This document shows positions 1-14,400 of a stretch of 64,000 nt of DNA, piece after piece; the stretch's first letter is position 1, and each line of letters starts with the position of its first letter. Below the pieces are notes generated by a model. The model was not told the DNA's origin. It saw only the letters and a list, made by a program, of their open reading frames with translations, and did no database searches. Origin of the DNA: Opisthocomus hoazin (lineage: Eukaryota > Chordata > Aves > Opisthocomiformes > Opisthocomidae); the NCBI RefSeq assembly GCF_030867145.1, contig NC_134414.1, positions 84,682,504-84,746,503 of the forward strand, in the 5' to 3' direction. Position numbers and translations under genes: made by a program.

Positions 1-2928
1 TATTTACAGCATTTTAGTCACTTTGTTAACATTGAACTTTAGAGCTTGGAAGACAGCAAAAGAAACAAATAAATGGAAATATATAGAGGACATAATCTTC
101 ATTTAGATCATATATCCCATACTTGTTGTAACTTATTGATGCTGCTAGTATGAAAAAGCTCCAAATAATTTTCTTACCTTAAAGAGGACATTAAAATGTG
201 TCAGCCATAAATTAGGTGAAACACTGAAGATTTCTTGCTTGTCCATGATACATTCAAATATGAGAACTGCACAATATAACTGTGGAGATGTTGTTGGGTT
301 GGGGCTTTTTTTTTCATCTTTTGGTAATTTAAGAATATTATTTCAAAACAGTGAAATAATGAAATAGATATATTTTCTTCCCTGACATCTTCAGAGAGGT
401 TTATTTAAAAATATATATGCACTCTGAGAATATGGATACTGTTTTAAGACTCAAGGGACACATTTAGGACCTCATGTTACCATCAGTCTTGTAGCCCAAA
501 GGATTAAAAACCAGACACTTTTATCTTTTGAGGGTAATTTTACTTCCATTGTTTGCACATTGACTGTCTTGGGACTATAGCACTTAGTCTATACAGATAA
601 TTCTGCAAAACACTACAGTTTAAAAAACATGCAAGGCAAGGGTAAACAAATAGAATGGATGGCATCTAAAAAAAGCATCACCTGTAAGAAATTGTCAGAC
701 AGAATATCTATTGGAAACTAATATCATAAAAATCCACACAATATTTTATCACAAAGCCATTGAGATCTTGCATGCATCATCCTTGGGATTCCAGTTTCTC
801 GAATAAAGCCAGTGGAAAAATCCACAGACCTGGAAATTATTGATGTATTTTCCATTACTGGAGACATCAGCCAGCAGTAACTTTGCTCCAGTTCTGTGCT
901 GTGCACTGTGCCAGGGGATTGTTTTTTTTATTTTTAAATAGGTGCCGTATTTATTAAGCTGGCAACACAGGCAGTGTTAACTCTGGCACTGCAATTCTGT
1001 TTGCAATCAAAATTAGTTGTTCTGGTCAGAAAAGCCAAGCTGAGAAAGTGGCAGCACACTGACCATCTCTCAATAACTTTCTATCCAAACTTTCTTGGGC
1101 AATGTGAGGGAAGAAGTGGATTACTTGGTGTGCAGCCAGTGAATGCACTGTCGAACTTGAAAACCGAGCTTTCGTTCAGTGTGCTGAGGTAATGAAGAAG
1201 CAGTGGTAATGGAAAACTGCCTGTGAAGATGGTGGTGGGGACACGGGATGCTCAAAATAACAAGGAGGCCATGGTTCCAGCAGCAAGTTTTCATGGTGTT
1301 TATTGTGTTTCTTTGTCCTGTTACACCATACTCAACTGTGCAGGATCCACTCAAGCAGGACCAGTAGTTTATTTAGATTTATTAAATAACTAACTAACTA
1401 ACTAACTAACTAAATTAATTAATTAATTTGGATGTCATCTAGCCCATTTCCTGGCCCAATGAAACCACTCAACAGGTGGATCTGATGTTGGCACTGCTGA
1501 GCTGCAGTCAGCCCAGCATGTCAGCATCTGCTCTAATATGAAGAGCTGAGATATAAAGGTCTAAACAAAAATACACACTGTCACCACAGTTTTGTGCTAG
1601 TTGCATCTATACTGGTAAATTAAGTCTGGCCAAGGCATGATCTGAAGTACAGGCATGTAAGCATACCCCTCATGCAGCAGTTGCTTTTAGGCATGGCCAT
1701 GGATCGTGGCAAATAACCCTCTCCTGAACCCTGTTCAAGAGACAGCACAAGCCAGAGACACTTCCCAATGTGCAAACAGCAGACACTGTGGAAAGACTAG
1801 CATTTACTCACACAGACATAAACCGCACTGTGCCAGAGCCACAGAACAGCTTTTTCGATTTGAGTATGGTTATAGTCATGAGGAAAATGAGGCACTATAA
1901 TTTTCCTTCAACTTTTCTCATTCTTGGTGCTCTGGGATCAATCACTTCTTCCTTTGGGCTCAGATTTCCATACTTCCTGTTGCAGAATCAGGGGTACTTC
2001 CTTGTCCATCTGCAAAACACATATTTCCAGAATGACAGAATTCAGCAGTCATGGATTTCCAGCCCTCAGACCAGATATAAAGCAGGTTCACAGCAGGACC
2101 TGAGGCTGGGTCTGTACTTCCGGAATTCTAACCCAATAAATGAATCTCAGAACTCTCCTCTGTTACCCAGCAAGCATCTACTGCTTGACCCTGTCTTCAT
2201 GGAATTTTGTTAAAAAGGTGATGTTGCATTGATGTCCCAAATTCCTTAGTGCGCTCTGAAATCTTTCAAACCATTCATGTTTCCACTTTCACAGCATTTC
2301 ACAAACAACCTAGGACAACATGACTGCATGAATTACATGCAAAAAAGGCATAGTCCCCATAATGTGAACATAACAGCACACCCAAGGTTGTCTGTGATAA
2401 TTAGATGCAATTACAGGGAGATGATTATTTCTTTTTCAAGAGAAAAGATGATTATGCATTATGATAAGGAGATAGTGCATTACGTAGAGCTGTCCAGTAA
2501 CTAAATTTTGAAACCATTGCTAACCATTTTTATTCTGTTCCAAGCAGTTCCATATCATGCCTGAAAAATTCCTTTAAGTCTGCCAAAGGCCCTCTGAATA
2601 CTTCATAATGTTGACTTCTTCCTACTCAGTCACCACGAGACCCACCCCACCATCAATATGCAATTATATAACATTCCTATGGCAACTACAGCAACCACTT
2701 ACATGGAAAATTAATATTAGGAGAGTAACATATTTTTAGCCATCTTCTAATACAATTTTGCTGCTGGAAATCTCAGAGGAATGGTAAAACTGTGAGATGG
2801 TGCAGCTCCTTGTGGCACATCAAAGACTACTCTGAAACCGAGGACTGCTATATTAAGTGGCCACTAGGAGCCTAATTAACATTTTGACTCTAGTACTACT
2901 CTCCTAATCTGAGAGCCAAATCAGAGCT
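1..2928. other. Intergenic, no gene seen
   Basis: AT-rich DNA. The 147-codon open frame at 1770-2213 has no recognisable domain and an ordinary composition for chance. Only the microsatellite at 1387-1429 stands out. Confidence 0.7.
1387..1429. repeat. Compound tetranucleotide microsatellite (TAAC)n-(TTAA)n
   Basis: Six TAAC units run from 1387 to 1410 and grade directly into TTAA units. Confidence 0.9.
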
Positions 2929-3686
2929 TGTCAGGGTTTAAAGCGTGGCGTCAATAAACTGAGTGGCAGATGCTCTCTATTAACCCCCACCCTCCAACCA
3001 GAGGAAGGGAAAAGGAGGAAAAGGGAGAGAGACTGACAAATTGAATATGAAAAGTTTTACTAATAATATTAATAATAAGAAGAGAAATAATGTAAAATAT
3101 ACAAAACCGATACTGATTTTCCCGGAGTTCGGTGACAGGGCACTGGTGTCCCACCAGCAGCTGCCAGGCAGCACCAGGAAGTCCTGGACTGGACTCAGCA
3201 GTAAACAGGAACTGGATGCAGGAATGCATGGATCTCAGTCTGGATCAGAATCGCAGGCAGAATGAGCAGGGTTCTCTTCAGAAGGCAGCCATGGACGAAG
3301 AGAGCGAGACCCTTGTGATTCCCCAACTTTAAACTGAGCATGATGTGCATGACATTGAATACTGCATTGGTCAGTATCGGGTCACCTTTTCTGTCTGCCC
3401 CTCCCTGCAAGTGCAACACTTTATGACTCCTCACTTGTGGGACCTAAGAGATCTTTTGGTGACCTTGGCTGCTACAGTGATAATTATAAACAGGGGCCTT
3501 TTTCTGCATTCCTTTCCTACCGTTAGCTCAGTGTAACTATAAACATGAGGTGTTCTCAGCTTTGGAGCAGACAGCATCTGTAAAACATGCAGCCAGCTTC
3601 AGAAAAATGCAGTTACTTAGAAGAACTGAGCTGTAAGGAAGATCCACTGAAAGAGAATCAGTTCTATTTTAGCCAAAACCAGGACA
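2929..3686 (-). mobile_element. Solo LTR, avian endogenous retrovirus family
   Basis: Read on the minus strand, this 758-bp block starts TGTCCTGGTTTTGGC and ends with a GTTTAAACC-type stretch closing in TGACA. These termini are recalled from a very common avian LTR family. A run of TAA/AAT triplets near 3055-3080 also fits that family. No internal retroviral sequence adjoins either end, so it is probably a solo LTR. The flanking bases (GAGCT on the left, GAGTG on the right) do not form a clean target duplication, so the exact ends are less certain than for the LTR at 23602. Short open frames inside it are not genes. Confidence 0.68.
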
Positions 3687-6600
3687 GAGTGTTATCCCAA
3701 GGCACTGCTCCTGAAACAATAAATCAAACTGAAATGCCTGGCCATCTTCCAATGAGCTGCTAACTGCTAGTTGCCTCCAAAAAGCAGAAATCAGCATCAT
3801 TCTCAATGAGGAAAAAAAAATAATTAAGCAGTAATAAAGTCAATAACAAATGAATAAAGCTGTTGTCTCTGAGTGTATTGTCTCTACTTACCTAAACTTT
3901 CCATTCTCCTTTACTGTCATTGCCATTTTCGAACGTTCTAAAGCACTGCTGAAGAACAAGAGACAGATGAAGATCTCTTGTAAACTTCATGTAAAAAAAT
4001 CACTATTTTTCAGAGATTTCAGGACCACAGTCCTCACACAAAATCCTGTAAAAGCAACAAAATAGATTCTCTAGGTGCTGATTTGGCAGTATTATGTCAA
4101 TTTGCACCAATTGACATCTTAGCGCACTACATTTTGCGAACTATAGGTGCAAAGTTTGGGCGTGCGCTAGCTCTGATGTTGAGTAGGCAAATATATGCTC
4201 CGTATAACAAAATGTTGTCTGCCCGTATTTTTTTTTTTACTACCTAGTAGCTAGGCAGGTAAGAAACTCCAGCATCTAATCTATCATTTAGGAACAACTT
4301 TTGAATTTGCTACAGTTCCTAGAGGATTTTAGGTCTTCTAAACTAATCAAGGATTTATGAGACATAAATACTACATTATATCTGTGACAGATTAATTTTT
4401 CTTCACACTAATGATCCTCTGGCCAGTCTAAGAACTGACGAATATTGTTGGATGAAAAATAGATATTGTAATACATTGCCTGAAAGAAGTTATACCAGAG
4501 AGAGAAATGAGGGATGACCTTTTCCACGAGTGGCCATACAACTGCAAAATAGACATGTGTTTAGATATTCTGATTGTTGAATCTTGTTTTGAATATTATT
4601 CAGATTTTAATGAATGCTGAAAACATTTTATGTTCAACAACTTTGTCAATTGCACAAAATTCCACGTTGTGCAGAACTTCTAATGAAAATATGAAGACCT
4701 TAAATTAATAAAGAAAAGCTCCATTGGCACGGATGAAGTCACAGTGGTTTATATCAACTGAAAATCTATAACAAAAATGAGATGGGGCTAATGGTTGTGA
4801 AGTGCACTTCTTTTTGTAAATTGTAGAAGACAAAAATGTGATATTTTTAGAAGCAATATTGTAAGAGACAACTTGCACATAGATGATATTAATGGCGTAA
4901 GACATTAAGCTCTGAATGATTGCTTTTCCCTGCTTGCATACCAATGCATTATTTTATATTTAACTGATATCTCAGACAGGTATCTGTTCTTTCACCTTCT
5001 TTATTTATGTAAGATTTTTTCTCCTTTTTCTCTTTTAATTTTTTTGTTTGTTTGCCTTGATATTTTTAGGGTCTGCACATTTATTCTGGGAATAGGTTTT
5101 GCTTGTCAGGATGAGTCATGCCCACCCTCTTTCTCTCATCTGTACAAGTACACAAGTAGAACTGAAATGTCCCTTCTGTCTTCAGAGCAGGAAGACATTC
5201 TCTTGGTAGCGTGTAATTTATTTCATCTAATAGAGCTCTTCTCACAGGTGTACAGTGAACAAGAGGTACTTTTGACTCCTTTACAGGTGGGTTTGGTACT
5301 GATTTATTTTCTTTTCAATCCCAGTGGAGATCATTTTTACTACATTAACACTTTTATGACCTGTGGGCTAATGCAAAAGCTGTTGGGTTCCTCACTGTTT
5401 AGTAAAAGACGTATTTATATAATCTTACATAATTTTTCCCTGCTTCTCAGATTGAGTTGTTAATATTCAATGCATGATCATACATTACTTTATAGACAGT
5501 GTGTTATCTTTCATGATTTTTGTAATAACACTGAAATTTTTAGTACTATTGTGCATTTGTTTTGTATGCAAGTAATATTTTATTCATTTGCATTTCTCTG
5601 TATTTCCCTTGAACTGAAATGTACACGATTGCTACCAGTTATCATAACAGTAATACTTCTTGCACTTAGGACAGTGCTTCCTTGACACCTGTACATGCAT
5701 GTGATGCATACATGTAATGGATAGGAACGTGACAATTCCTAAAGACAATATATTGGAAATACATCTTTTTTTATAAGTATGTGTAGCTGTCTCAATCAGC
5801 ATTTTTGCTTTTCTTTTTAGAGATATATTTATGGACAAAAAACTCATGTCAAAACTGTAGCTATCAACTAGAATTAGAAAGTAGGTTTCTTTGGATAATT
5901 AAATCAGCATAACTACGGTAAGCATAACTTACTATTTTTTTATTTCAGTCCTGGTCACAATACTTAAGATATCATTTTTGTTTCACTTTCAACTCCCACA
6001 CTTCACTCAGTTTTTCTTCTTAGATTAGAATCTCTTGAGTGGAAGCAATTACCCTGATTCCTTAAATTCTCTATCAAAGAAAGCAGGCCTCTGAAACAGT
6101 GGAAGGAACCATCTTCAGGTTTATCTGTCCTTTGTTGTGAAATCTGCCAATCATTTTCCAGAGAGGATGTGAAAATAGGAGGAGGAGATGAGGAGGGAAA
6201 CAAAAAACATGTCAGAAAAAATACATATATTTCTGTTTGCATTTTACTTTTTTAACGTCATGGTCATAAGACAAAAACTGTAATTGTTTTAAATTTGTGT
6301 AATTTGCAGTCTTTTAGTCCTTTCAGTTTTTCTGCACTGTTCTTTGTGAGGTAGACTCACAAGGACATTATCCTCACTTAGTGTAATTCACAATGGCCCC
6401 ATAGTGGATGTATGAAGTTTGTAAACAATTTTATTTTTGAACTTTCAGAGCCACAGGCATACACTGAAATCACAGGCATACATGGAAATGTAGCTTCCAG
6501 CCTTCTTATTGTTTCCAGATTTGTCCACTGATTCTAACTGAACTTGAGAGACTAAGCTTGTGTGAATTGCATATGGAAGGATGGGGAGAGAGATGTAGAA

Positions 6601-9600
6601 GGGAAAGCAAATATATAATGCATATGCATCAGTTCAATGCACAAAAGTGATCTGATGAATACTTTACAAGCCCAATTTATAAGTGTGTCCTGACTCCCTC
6701 AGTGTGCATTGTTTAAATTCAGAGTTTGTACATCCCGTATGGCATACTTAGATTCTATCAACATTTCAGAGCGTTTTTTCTGATTCTCAGCAACGGAATG
6801 TGCTTCATGTACACATTTTGCAGAGTAAAATGAGCCTCAGTGCTAAGATACACAAAGAGGATATTGCTGTGAACTTCGAAAGCGTGTTGGCTCATTTCCT
6901 TCAATTCTTCTCAATGTTTAAAAATTGAATACATATGAAAAGTTTTGTCAGCTTAGTTACAATGTTCCTGTTAATCACTTGATGAAAAAGTTGCAGGTCT
7001 CATGCACAGCTAACGTAGGCCAAGACAGAGCAGCTCAGTTACGAGGACTACATCAGTGGATGTATTATAATTTACATTTCCACTGCCTTCTTGTTCCTGC
7101 AATGTAATGAGAAGGATGGAGATGAGATGCTTTCTCTAAGAAGTGACAGTGAGAACATCTGTCTTGATGGAAGAGTGATACTTCCAAAAGCATAAGTTAA
7201 AAATACATCCTTTTGGAATGCCATGTTCCAACCTCAGAGGAAGCTATACCTCCTCATCCACAGACTACCCCAACAAAAAAGCATATGTAATGCCTGGAAA
7301 CTTGCAGGTACAAAACCTTTAGCAGGCATAAGATTCTTAAGTGAATCAGTTGCATCAGTTTTCAGATCAAAAAGAATTAACAGCATATTGAGAAGGATTC
7401 TTGTCTTCTCAAGTAACAGTTATCTGATTTGTAACTGCTTTCTTCACAAACGCATAAAGATGTACAAAGTTAAGGACATGAAATATTATGGGCAAGTCTA
7501 TAGAGCTGCTCGTTTGTCCAATGCCTGACTTCAGCTCCAGACATGTGGTGAAGGGAAAAATGTCCATGAAAACTAGGACTATCATTAAAGGTAAGTAGAG
7601 TGTATACAAAAGCATGTATCCGGTCTGTCTCACTAACAAGACATTCTGCCTGCAAGAACTACGAACAAAAGTCATCCCTTTTACGGATTGAAGGATATCT
7701 TTTCCCAAATCTTTTCCAAATTGAATATACTCTTACAATTTATTTTAGATTTACATTTTTTTACTTCTCTAAGCTTGGGCATATCGAAAAACTAATTTCA
7801 TTTAGCTTTCCATTCAAATTACTTTTAAAGTTTTCATGGCTTAGTTCAGTTTTTGCATTAAATTGTAAGAGGAAATTTTTGTCCTAAGAAAACCTCAAAC
7901 CCCAGTTTATCTTTTTTACATTATTAAAAAAATTTCACAGCAGGTTTTTTTCCCTCTTGTAATGTCTACGCTTTCAAACAAATTTGGCCATATAGTCTCT
8001 TTTACAATGAAACACTGAAGAATTAAATGCTTAATGGGCAGGATACTATAAACTCAAGCTCATATAATTACAATAAAGTATATTTGATAGTAAATCTAAA
8101 TTGTTTCTTTCATAAAGTACCTGTCCAGACAAAAAAAAATCAAAATTTAGGATGCTAACTCTCATGAATCATTTAAAAAGTACAAAATTATGATAGCTGT
8201 ACCTGCTGCTATATCTTTTAATGGTAACACTGTGGGTTTCTTTCTCTTTCTTCACTTTCAAAAAATGAACAGTATTCCAATAAAGGGGTGTGTGTTTACT
8301 TAGGAAATGTGACATTAGGATCTGAAAAAATTATTTTAATCACTGAAGCACTATCTAACTAGTGGATATTTAACCAAAGTTTTATTTAAATCATAAGTAT
8401 CAGGATCTACATCTTTCACCAGCAAGGGTGAATCTTGTGCTGGTGTTGCTAGGATGCTCTCAGAACATAAGCAAAATAATGTTCGTAGGGAAAGGCAATA
8501 ACAAACAAGTGGCAAATGTAAGGAGATTTGCTGCCAAATTAACATTGTGTTTATAAGTATTAAAAGCCTGCAGAGGTATCTGACAGCAGTCTGTGGCCAT
8601 TTTTTGTATAGCACAGAGAATGAAATAAACCCAGAGCAGTGAGTTCATCAAGCTCCTACTGAGAAAAAATACAGCCTGGGTCCTCACGCTGGTGCAGAGA
8701 AACTTGCATGATTCCCAACACACCGCTTCAGATCTCAGGTCACTCAGCTTAGGGATCTGCCAGCAGCAAAGACTCTGTAACTGTTTCAGATCTACGAAAA
8801 CTCAAACTGCAAATTCAAGCATCTGAAAAACTGCAGCTCTTCAAAGATCCACTACAGAAGGTTACTTTTTCTGTTTCTGTTGGTGAGGGCAGAATTAATA
8901 CTTTTTATTTTATCAAAATGAGAAATCTCTCAGCAGAATATTTTGGAGTCTGTAGTCTTTTGGACAAGAGTGACGTTTTCTATTGAACAATTGTACTACA
9001 CTATTAACGCAAAATACAGATAAAAATACGAGGCAGGTACATACTGAAGGCCATAATATATGCATGATGAGATAAAAGAGAAACGTCACTGTCACACAAA
9101 GAAGTTAGTAGAGGTGATTCTCGTAAAATCTTTCAGATCCGGGGGAAGTGGGAAGTGAGTCTTCTTTTTATCAAAATATCACTTTGGTCTAGCAGTCTAG
9201 AGCTATTCTGCTAGACAATCTGTTTTGCAGTCTACATTTTTTCCATTCTTTCAAGTCAATGTCTTTAGCACTCAAACTAGGTGGAAGGAAATGTTTACTT
9301 TGGAATGTTGAGTGATTGTTTTTTTCATTCTTTTTCTTAAAAAAAAAATTATTCAAAAATAGATATATTATGAGCACACATGTATATAATGTACACACAC
9401 ATACAAGCATAGTATTTCTGCTGTTGATTATGAACTATTTAAATGAATGGTATATTAGCTTGATTAATTTGAATACAACATGGTGAATTTGATAAAATTT
9501 AGAAACAGTAGTCCCCACTCCTCAAACTTGTAAATATCATTACAGGTGAGCTAGACAAAATATTTTCCCCTTCTCATCAAGTCTGATATGACCACCTAAT

Positions 9601-10699
9601 GTATTTTTTTTTAATTATATGTAATTTAATAGAAATAAAGAATAGATTTGGGAGATTTTTGTTAAGCAAAATAAGAACATTATCCCTTGAATCCTTGCCT
9701 CCCCTCCCCCGGTCAAGGTTTTTTTTTTTTATTTTGTTAGTATTCCATTAAAAGCAACTGCAAAGTAATTAATATTAACATGGAGATTTTATGTCAGTGC
9801 TTTAATGAGATCACTACTGGGGAGTCCCTTTCATTTACCTTATTATTTTTCTCCAAACTGAAAAAACTATGGTTAGTCTTTTCTTGAGCGAGGCAAAGTT
9901 GATGGCTATATTGCCACCACTGTTCTCAGCATATTTGTGAGCAGGGGCATTTCTGAAATTCTTACCTGGACACAAAAATCTCACAAAACCCAAACCCATG
10001 AAAATTAACTGTCAAAGAATTACTGAGATATTATGTTTTATATATTATGCTTTTCTACCTTAGGAGATATAAAGCCGAATCTAATTTGGAAATGTGAGGT
10101 TGTATTATATAGTGAGAATTTCATAATACAGTCATGTGTCTCTAATTCCCTTAAAAAGTGATGATGTCCAGATAGCTATACTATTCTTTTTAAAAATTGC
10201 TGAATCGCTTTTGAGATTAATTCATATATCTGGTACTAAAATTGTATGAAAGATTACGTCTGGCTGGTTTTTATTAGTAAAAATACTTCAGTTAGCAGAA
10301 CTAGACATGATGTAAAAGGATGTTTCAACTCTTTGTTTCAATGGGATAAAAGACCAGGAACAATTATCAGCAAGGACTAAACAGCTCCTAAAGCTCATTT
10401 TTATAGATTATAAGGCAAAGTAAAATTATTATGATCTTCAACCTGACCTACTCCTTGACAGACAATAAAATATCTCCCTGAATTAGGTCTCGCATGAATT
10501 AAGCATAAATTAAAAACAAAAAACCCCAAAAGCCAACAGCTTTGTAGTTATGATTTCAACATTTTGAGAAATAGCGAGTACTTCAATTGCCAAGTTATCC
10601 TAGCAACAACATCCTGTTACAAACATGCCTGCTTTCTAATCTTTACCTAGCTTCATATCTAAGACTTCTGGATTACAAATACCTGTTAAAATGAAGAGC
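3687..10699. other. Intergenic, no gene seen
   Basis: About 7 kb of AT-rich sequence. The longest open frame (5044-5463, 139 codons) is rich in Leu/Phe/Ile, as expected from translated T-rich DNA, and shows no domain. No repeat family was recognised. Confidence 0.65.
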
Positions 10700-11460
10700 T
10701 CCTCAAAGTTTCCTCTCTCACACCAGTGACACCGGTACCGAACCCAGAGGCTGCTCTGCTTGACATTTCCCCGGGCAGATGCGCAAGGCTGGCATCAGCC
10801 GTCCTGCTCACGGCGGCTCTGCCTCCTGTGCAAGGCAGGGGTGCACAAGGGAACCCCCGGGCACTGGTGCCCTTCTGGACGTGGGGGCCTGGCATGGCAA
10901 GTGCCTCCCTCCCGGGCACCAAGGATGCCTCTGCTGGAAGTGGCACACGGAGGGGTAGATGGTGTGCTCCCAGTTCCAGCTTGAAAATTAAAGTGTTGCT
11001 GGGTCCCAGAGCACAGATGTTGTTTGGTTGTGTGACAAAAAACTCTTCTGGGCAGACTGGCTGCCTGAGCCCAGCTGCTGGAGGGATCCACATTGGACAT
11101 GAGTGCATATATATCCTCAGAAGCCGGCCTCCACCCTGTTCAGGCAGAAAAGGGGACAGGATGAATCCCTTGGTGCTGCCTGTGTTCGTGCCAGTGCTGT
11201 GTGTGTCTGTGTGTCTGTCTATGTTACCTGTGTGGCTGGCAATTTACTGAATGGTACGACACTGAGCTATGTGTGTGGTGTATACGTGTGCTCTGTGTGT
11301 GCGTGCCTGCTGGGAACTCCTGCTCAGCCTCACCGCTGGTTGGTCCCGGGGGCACGGAGCTGCAGCTGCCTCCCCACTGCCAGATTCGGCAGCTCCTGAG
11401 CAATACGCCTGCTGCTGCACTGGAGACTAGTTTCCTGCGGACCCATCCAGCATGACCCAG
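10700..11460 (+). repeat. GC-rich interspersed repeat, copy A (unclassified)
   Basis: This sharply GC-rich island lies in AT-rich intergenic DNA. From about 11050 it matches the island at 40185-40530 (same strand) and the island at 43089-43330 (opposite strand). Shared landmarks in order are CCAGCTGCTGGAGGGATCC, a CCCTG...ACAGGATGA block, a GT-rich stretch with ACCTGTGTGGCT, then CCTGCTGGG...CTCAGCCTC and GGAGCTGC...GCTGCCTCCC. Open frames of up to 174 codons on both strands reflect low stop frequency in GC-rich DNA and are not conserved between copies. I could not name the family. Confidence 0.6.
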
Positions 11461-14400
11461 AGCATTTTTGGAGCCACAGCTTACCAGGACAGAGTTATTC
11501 ATCTTGCACGAAAGGACTGTGTTCCAAAACACTTGGCTGAGAGGCACAGCTAGTAGCCTACAAAGATTTTTCGTGACCAGCATCCATCCACTCTTCTGCC
11601 TCCACCTGCCCGTTCCTTCCTTCTGCAATTTGTGCAACATTTGAAGATTGTATCAGTAATTTTTCCCCCCCATGACATTCATAAACTCGTTAAATAGCTT
11701 AGAGACAAAAACTGATCCCTGTGATCCAGCCTCCACAGACACCGGACAATGAGTCGAGCTTATAATTACACTGAGCTATTATTTAGATAACTTTTAATAG
11801 ACTTTCTGTATAGCATGCAGATTTTTCTATTGTTTCACATTATTTATCAAGACACTGTGCCATAACCGGTTGAAACAGAAATCCAAGAATATTGCAGCAA
11901 CAGTACCTTTACAAGTCAAATGTGTACACATCAAAAAAGCTCTGAAGTTACTTTGACAAGATCTCTTTCCCAGAAACCTGTGTTGATTTGCATTAATTAA
12001 ATTACTCTCTTTTAATTGTTTATAAATTGAGTCCCATACTAGTTGTTTAATTTTTTTTCCTCAGACTGATTTTATAATGACAAGCTTATAACTAATTAGG
12101 TTATTCTATTTATTCTTTTTTAAAATATTGGCACAGCATTCATTTTCTTCCAGATGTTTCCTGAGTGTCCTCCATGTTTCAATACTTTTGAAAATCAACC
12201 TTGACAGTGTAGAGAACTCCTCTGACACTTCTGTTATAACTCTTTGATGCAAATTACATAGACATGCTGATAGTACATTCAAGTGAGAGGGAGAAAGAGC
12301 TTAGCATCCTTCAGAGTAACTTTTGTAATGGAAATTTTTTTATCAGCAACAATGATGGGACTATATTAACTGGATGTTTCCCAAGAGAGAATAGAAATAC
12401 TGAAGGAAATCTTTTACTTTGTTCAGTGATAATCATTGCGGATTCATTATATTTTATTTTACTCCATGTTCAGATACAAAGAAGACATGCTCCAAACAGA
12501 AAAATAGCCACATATTTTCTTTGCCGATTTTCTACCCTGGAAGCTTTGAGTCCATGACTCAGGACAGGGTGTTTCCCAGGGCACAGAAACATTAATTTTG
12601 CTAGGCAGTTGAAGGGTTGCAATTATATTCAGCTCATTTCACTGTTTCTTTGCTTTTAAGTTATGGTTGGTCACATTTGCACTGGAACAAAACTGAAACA
12701 GAAGCTGAACCAACAACCTAAACAAAATCCACTTTATGGGTATCTCAACCCTTTTCCATTCACCCTAGACCTCCACTATATATTACTCCTTTCCACAGTG
12801 TGGAAAGACAGCTCAACTGCATTGCTCCCAGTTACCCTGGCTTTATGTAGGCAAAGAGATTTTTTTTTCCTCTGTCTTGACTACTTTTTATTATTCTGAG
12901 ATGCTAACTTCTTATTGTGTTGATCAGAGAAAGTACACATAGTAATCCTAGGTGATTAAGCTACGTATTTGAAGGGATAAAAGAGAAAAATGGATAAAGA
13001 AAAAAGGGATAAAAGAGCTGTCTCGTTGTAAAGAGAATGGACAGCTAGAGATTTACATGTTTTCTAGATTTAGGAGTCATTTTTTTGTTTGCTATTACAG
13101 GTTTTACTTTATTTTATATTAGTTTTTAATCTGAATCAGAAGTTCATATTTGTAAAATTTACATTTATAATAAAAAAATAAAATTCTTTGGAATATGGGT
13201 AAAATACTGCACTTGGGTAAATTTGACATTTTCCTTTCAATGGTGATTAAGTTGTGCAGTTATAGTTACAATATTCCTGATAGCAATGGTCTTACAAAAA
13301 ACTAATTACAAATTGTTTACTTCAAATATTTTATAATAATATTAAAGAAAATTTCCTGTTAAAAAATCCAAACGCATCACTAATATTTTCCCAACATTTC
13401 AAATCCCCATTCGCATTCTAGCTTACAAGTTCCTAACTTTGATGCAGAATTATATTTTTGTGTGTGTGTTTTGTGATTAATTGCATCTGCAAAGCTCATG
13501 TCTGCTGATTCTTTATATCTGTAATCAGCTGTGCAGTCAGACAACTAAAGGAGATGAATAACTCAACTAGTCTATGTGTATTTACAAAAAAACCTGCAAG
13601 ATAAGGGGAGGAATGTATCGTGCTATCATTAAGTGAACTATGATCAAAGAGTTCACGACTATGCTTTGGGCTTTAGAAAGGGCTATAACTCTGCAACGGT
13701 GACCATTATTACTTTAAGCATTTTGGATACACAGGGAGTCCTGCTTTTCTGGCACAAGGAGCTCTGTGCCTGAAGGTGGCTACTGACACCGAAGCGGATT
13801 CAGCGAGGTCTGAATTGCCATCTGGCCACTCTGCAGTGATCGGTCGATCACTAATTGCATGCACATAATGCTCATAGTTGTTGACAACATTTTCTTGTCT
13901 TTCCCTTTGGGGGAACATGACTAATGGCATCTATTTTATCATGGAGAAGCTCTGCTAGCATACGATAGTCTAGTTACTCACCCTGACTGCATGCAGCAAG
14001 TGTGGCCCAAATAATGGGTTGGCTTTGTATTTCCAGGAGTCCCAGTGTAATAGTCTTAATCTTCAACTTCAAAAGTGATTTGTGTTCAGATTACTAGGGA
14101 TAACTGTGCCAGTATGGTGGGCTGTAATCCAAGAAATCTGAGGATGAGATTCACTGTGAAACAAAGATCTAGGTAATGTTTCCCCAAAAGACCCCTTGAT
14201 GAGATGACAGATTTTACCTTTTGACAAATCTCAGGTTGGCTTTCATTTAATTAGTAGAACGCATTTTTTCCCTTTTCACATTTGAAATGGTTTGTGTTTT
14301 CCCTGGGTACCTTTTAGGTCAGAATGTGATATCAAAGACAAGGTCTCTATCTAATGCATAAGTGCAAACAAGTGTGGTTACTTGGACTTCTTGGAATCTT

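Noticed and set aside
1770-2213. 147-codon open frame in the intergenic region
   Set aside because: No domain, no splice context, ordinary composition; compatible with chance over 64 kb in six frames.
5044-5463. 139-codon hydrophobic open frame
   Set aside because: Rich in Phe/Leu/Ile because the DNA is T-rich; no signal peptide plus domain pattern I could defend.
8351-8723. Possible processed pseudogene on the minus strand
   Set aside because: An AATAAA and two modest open frames are present, but no parent protein is recognisable and no poly-A tail or target duplication is seen.
10726-11250. 174-codon open frame in GC-rich DNA at 11 kb
   Set aside because: Same reasoning: low stop frequency in GC-rich repeat copy A; no similarity to a known protein.
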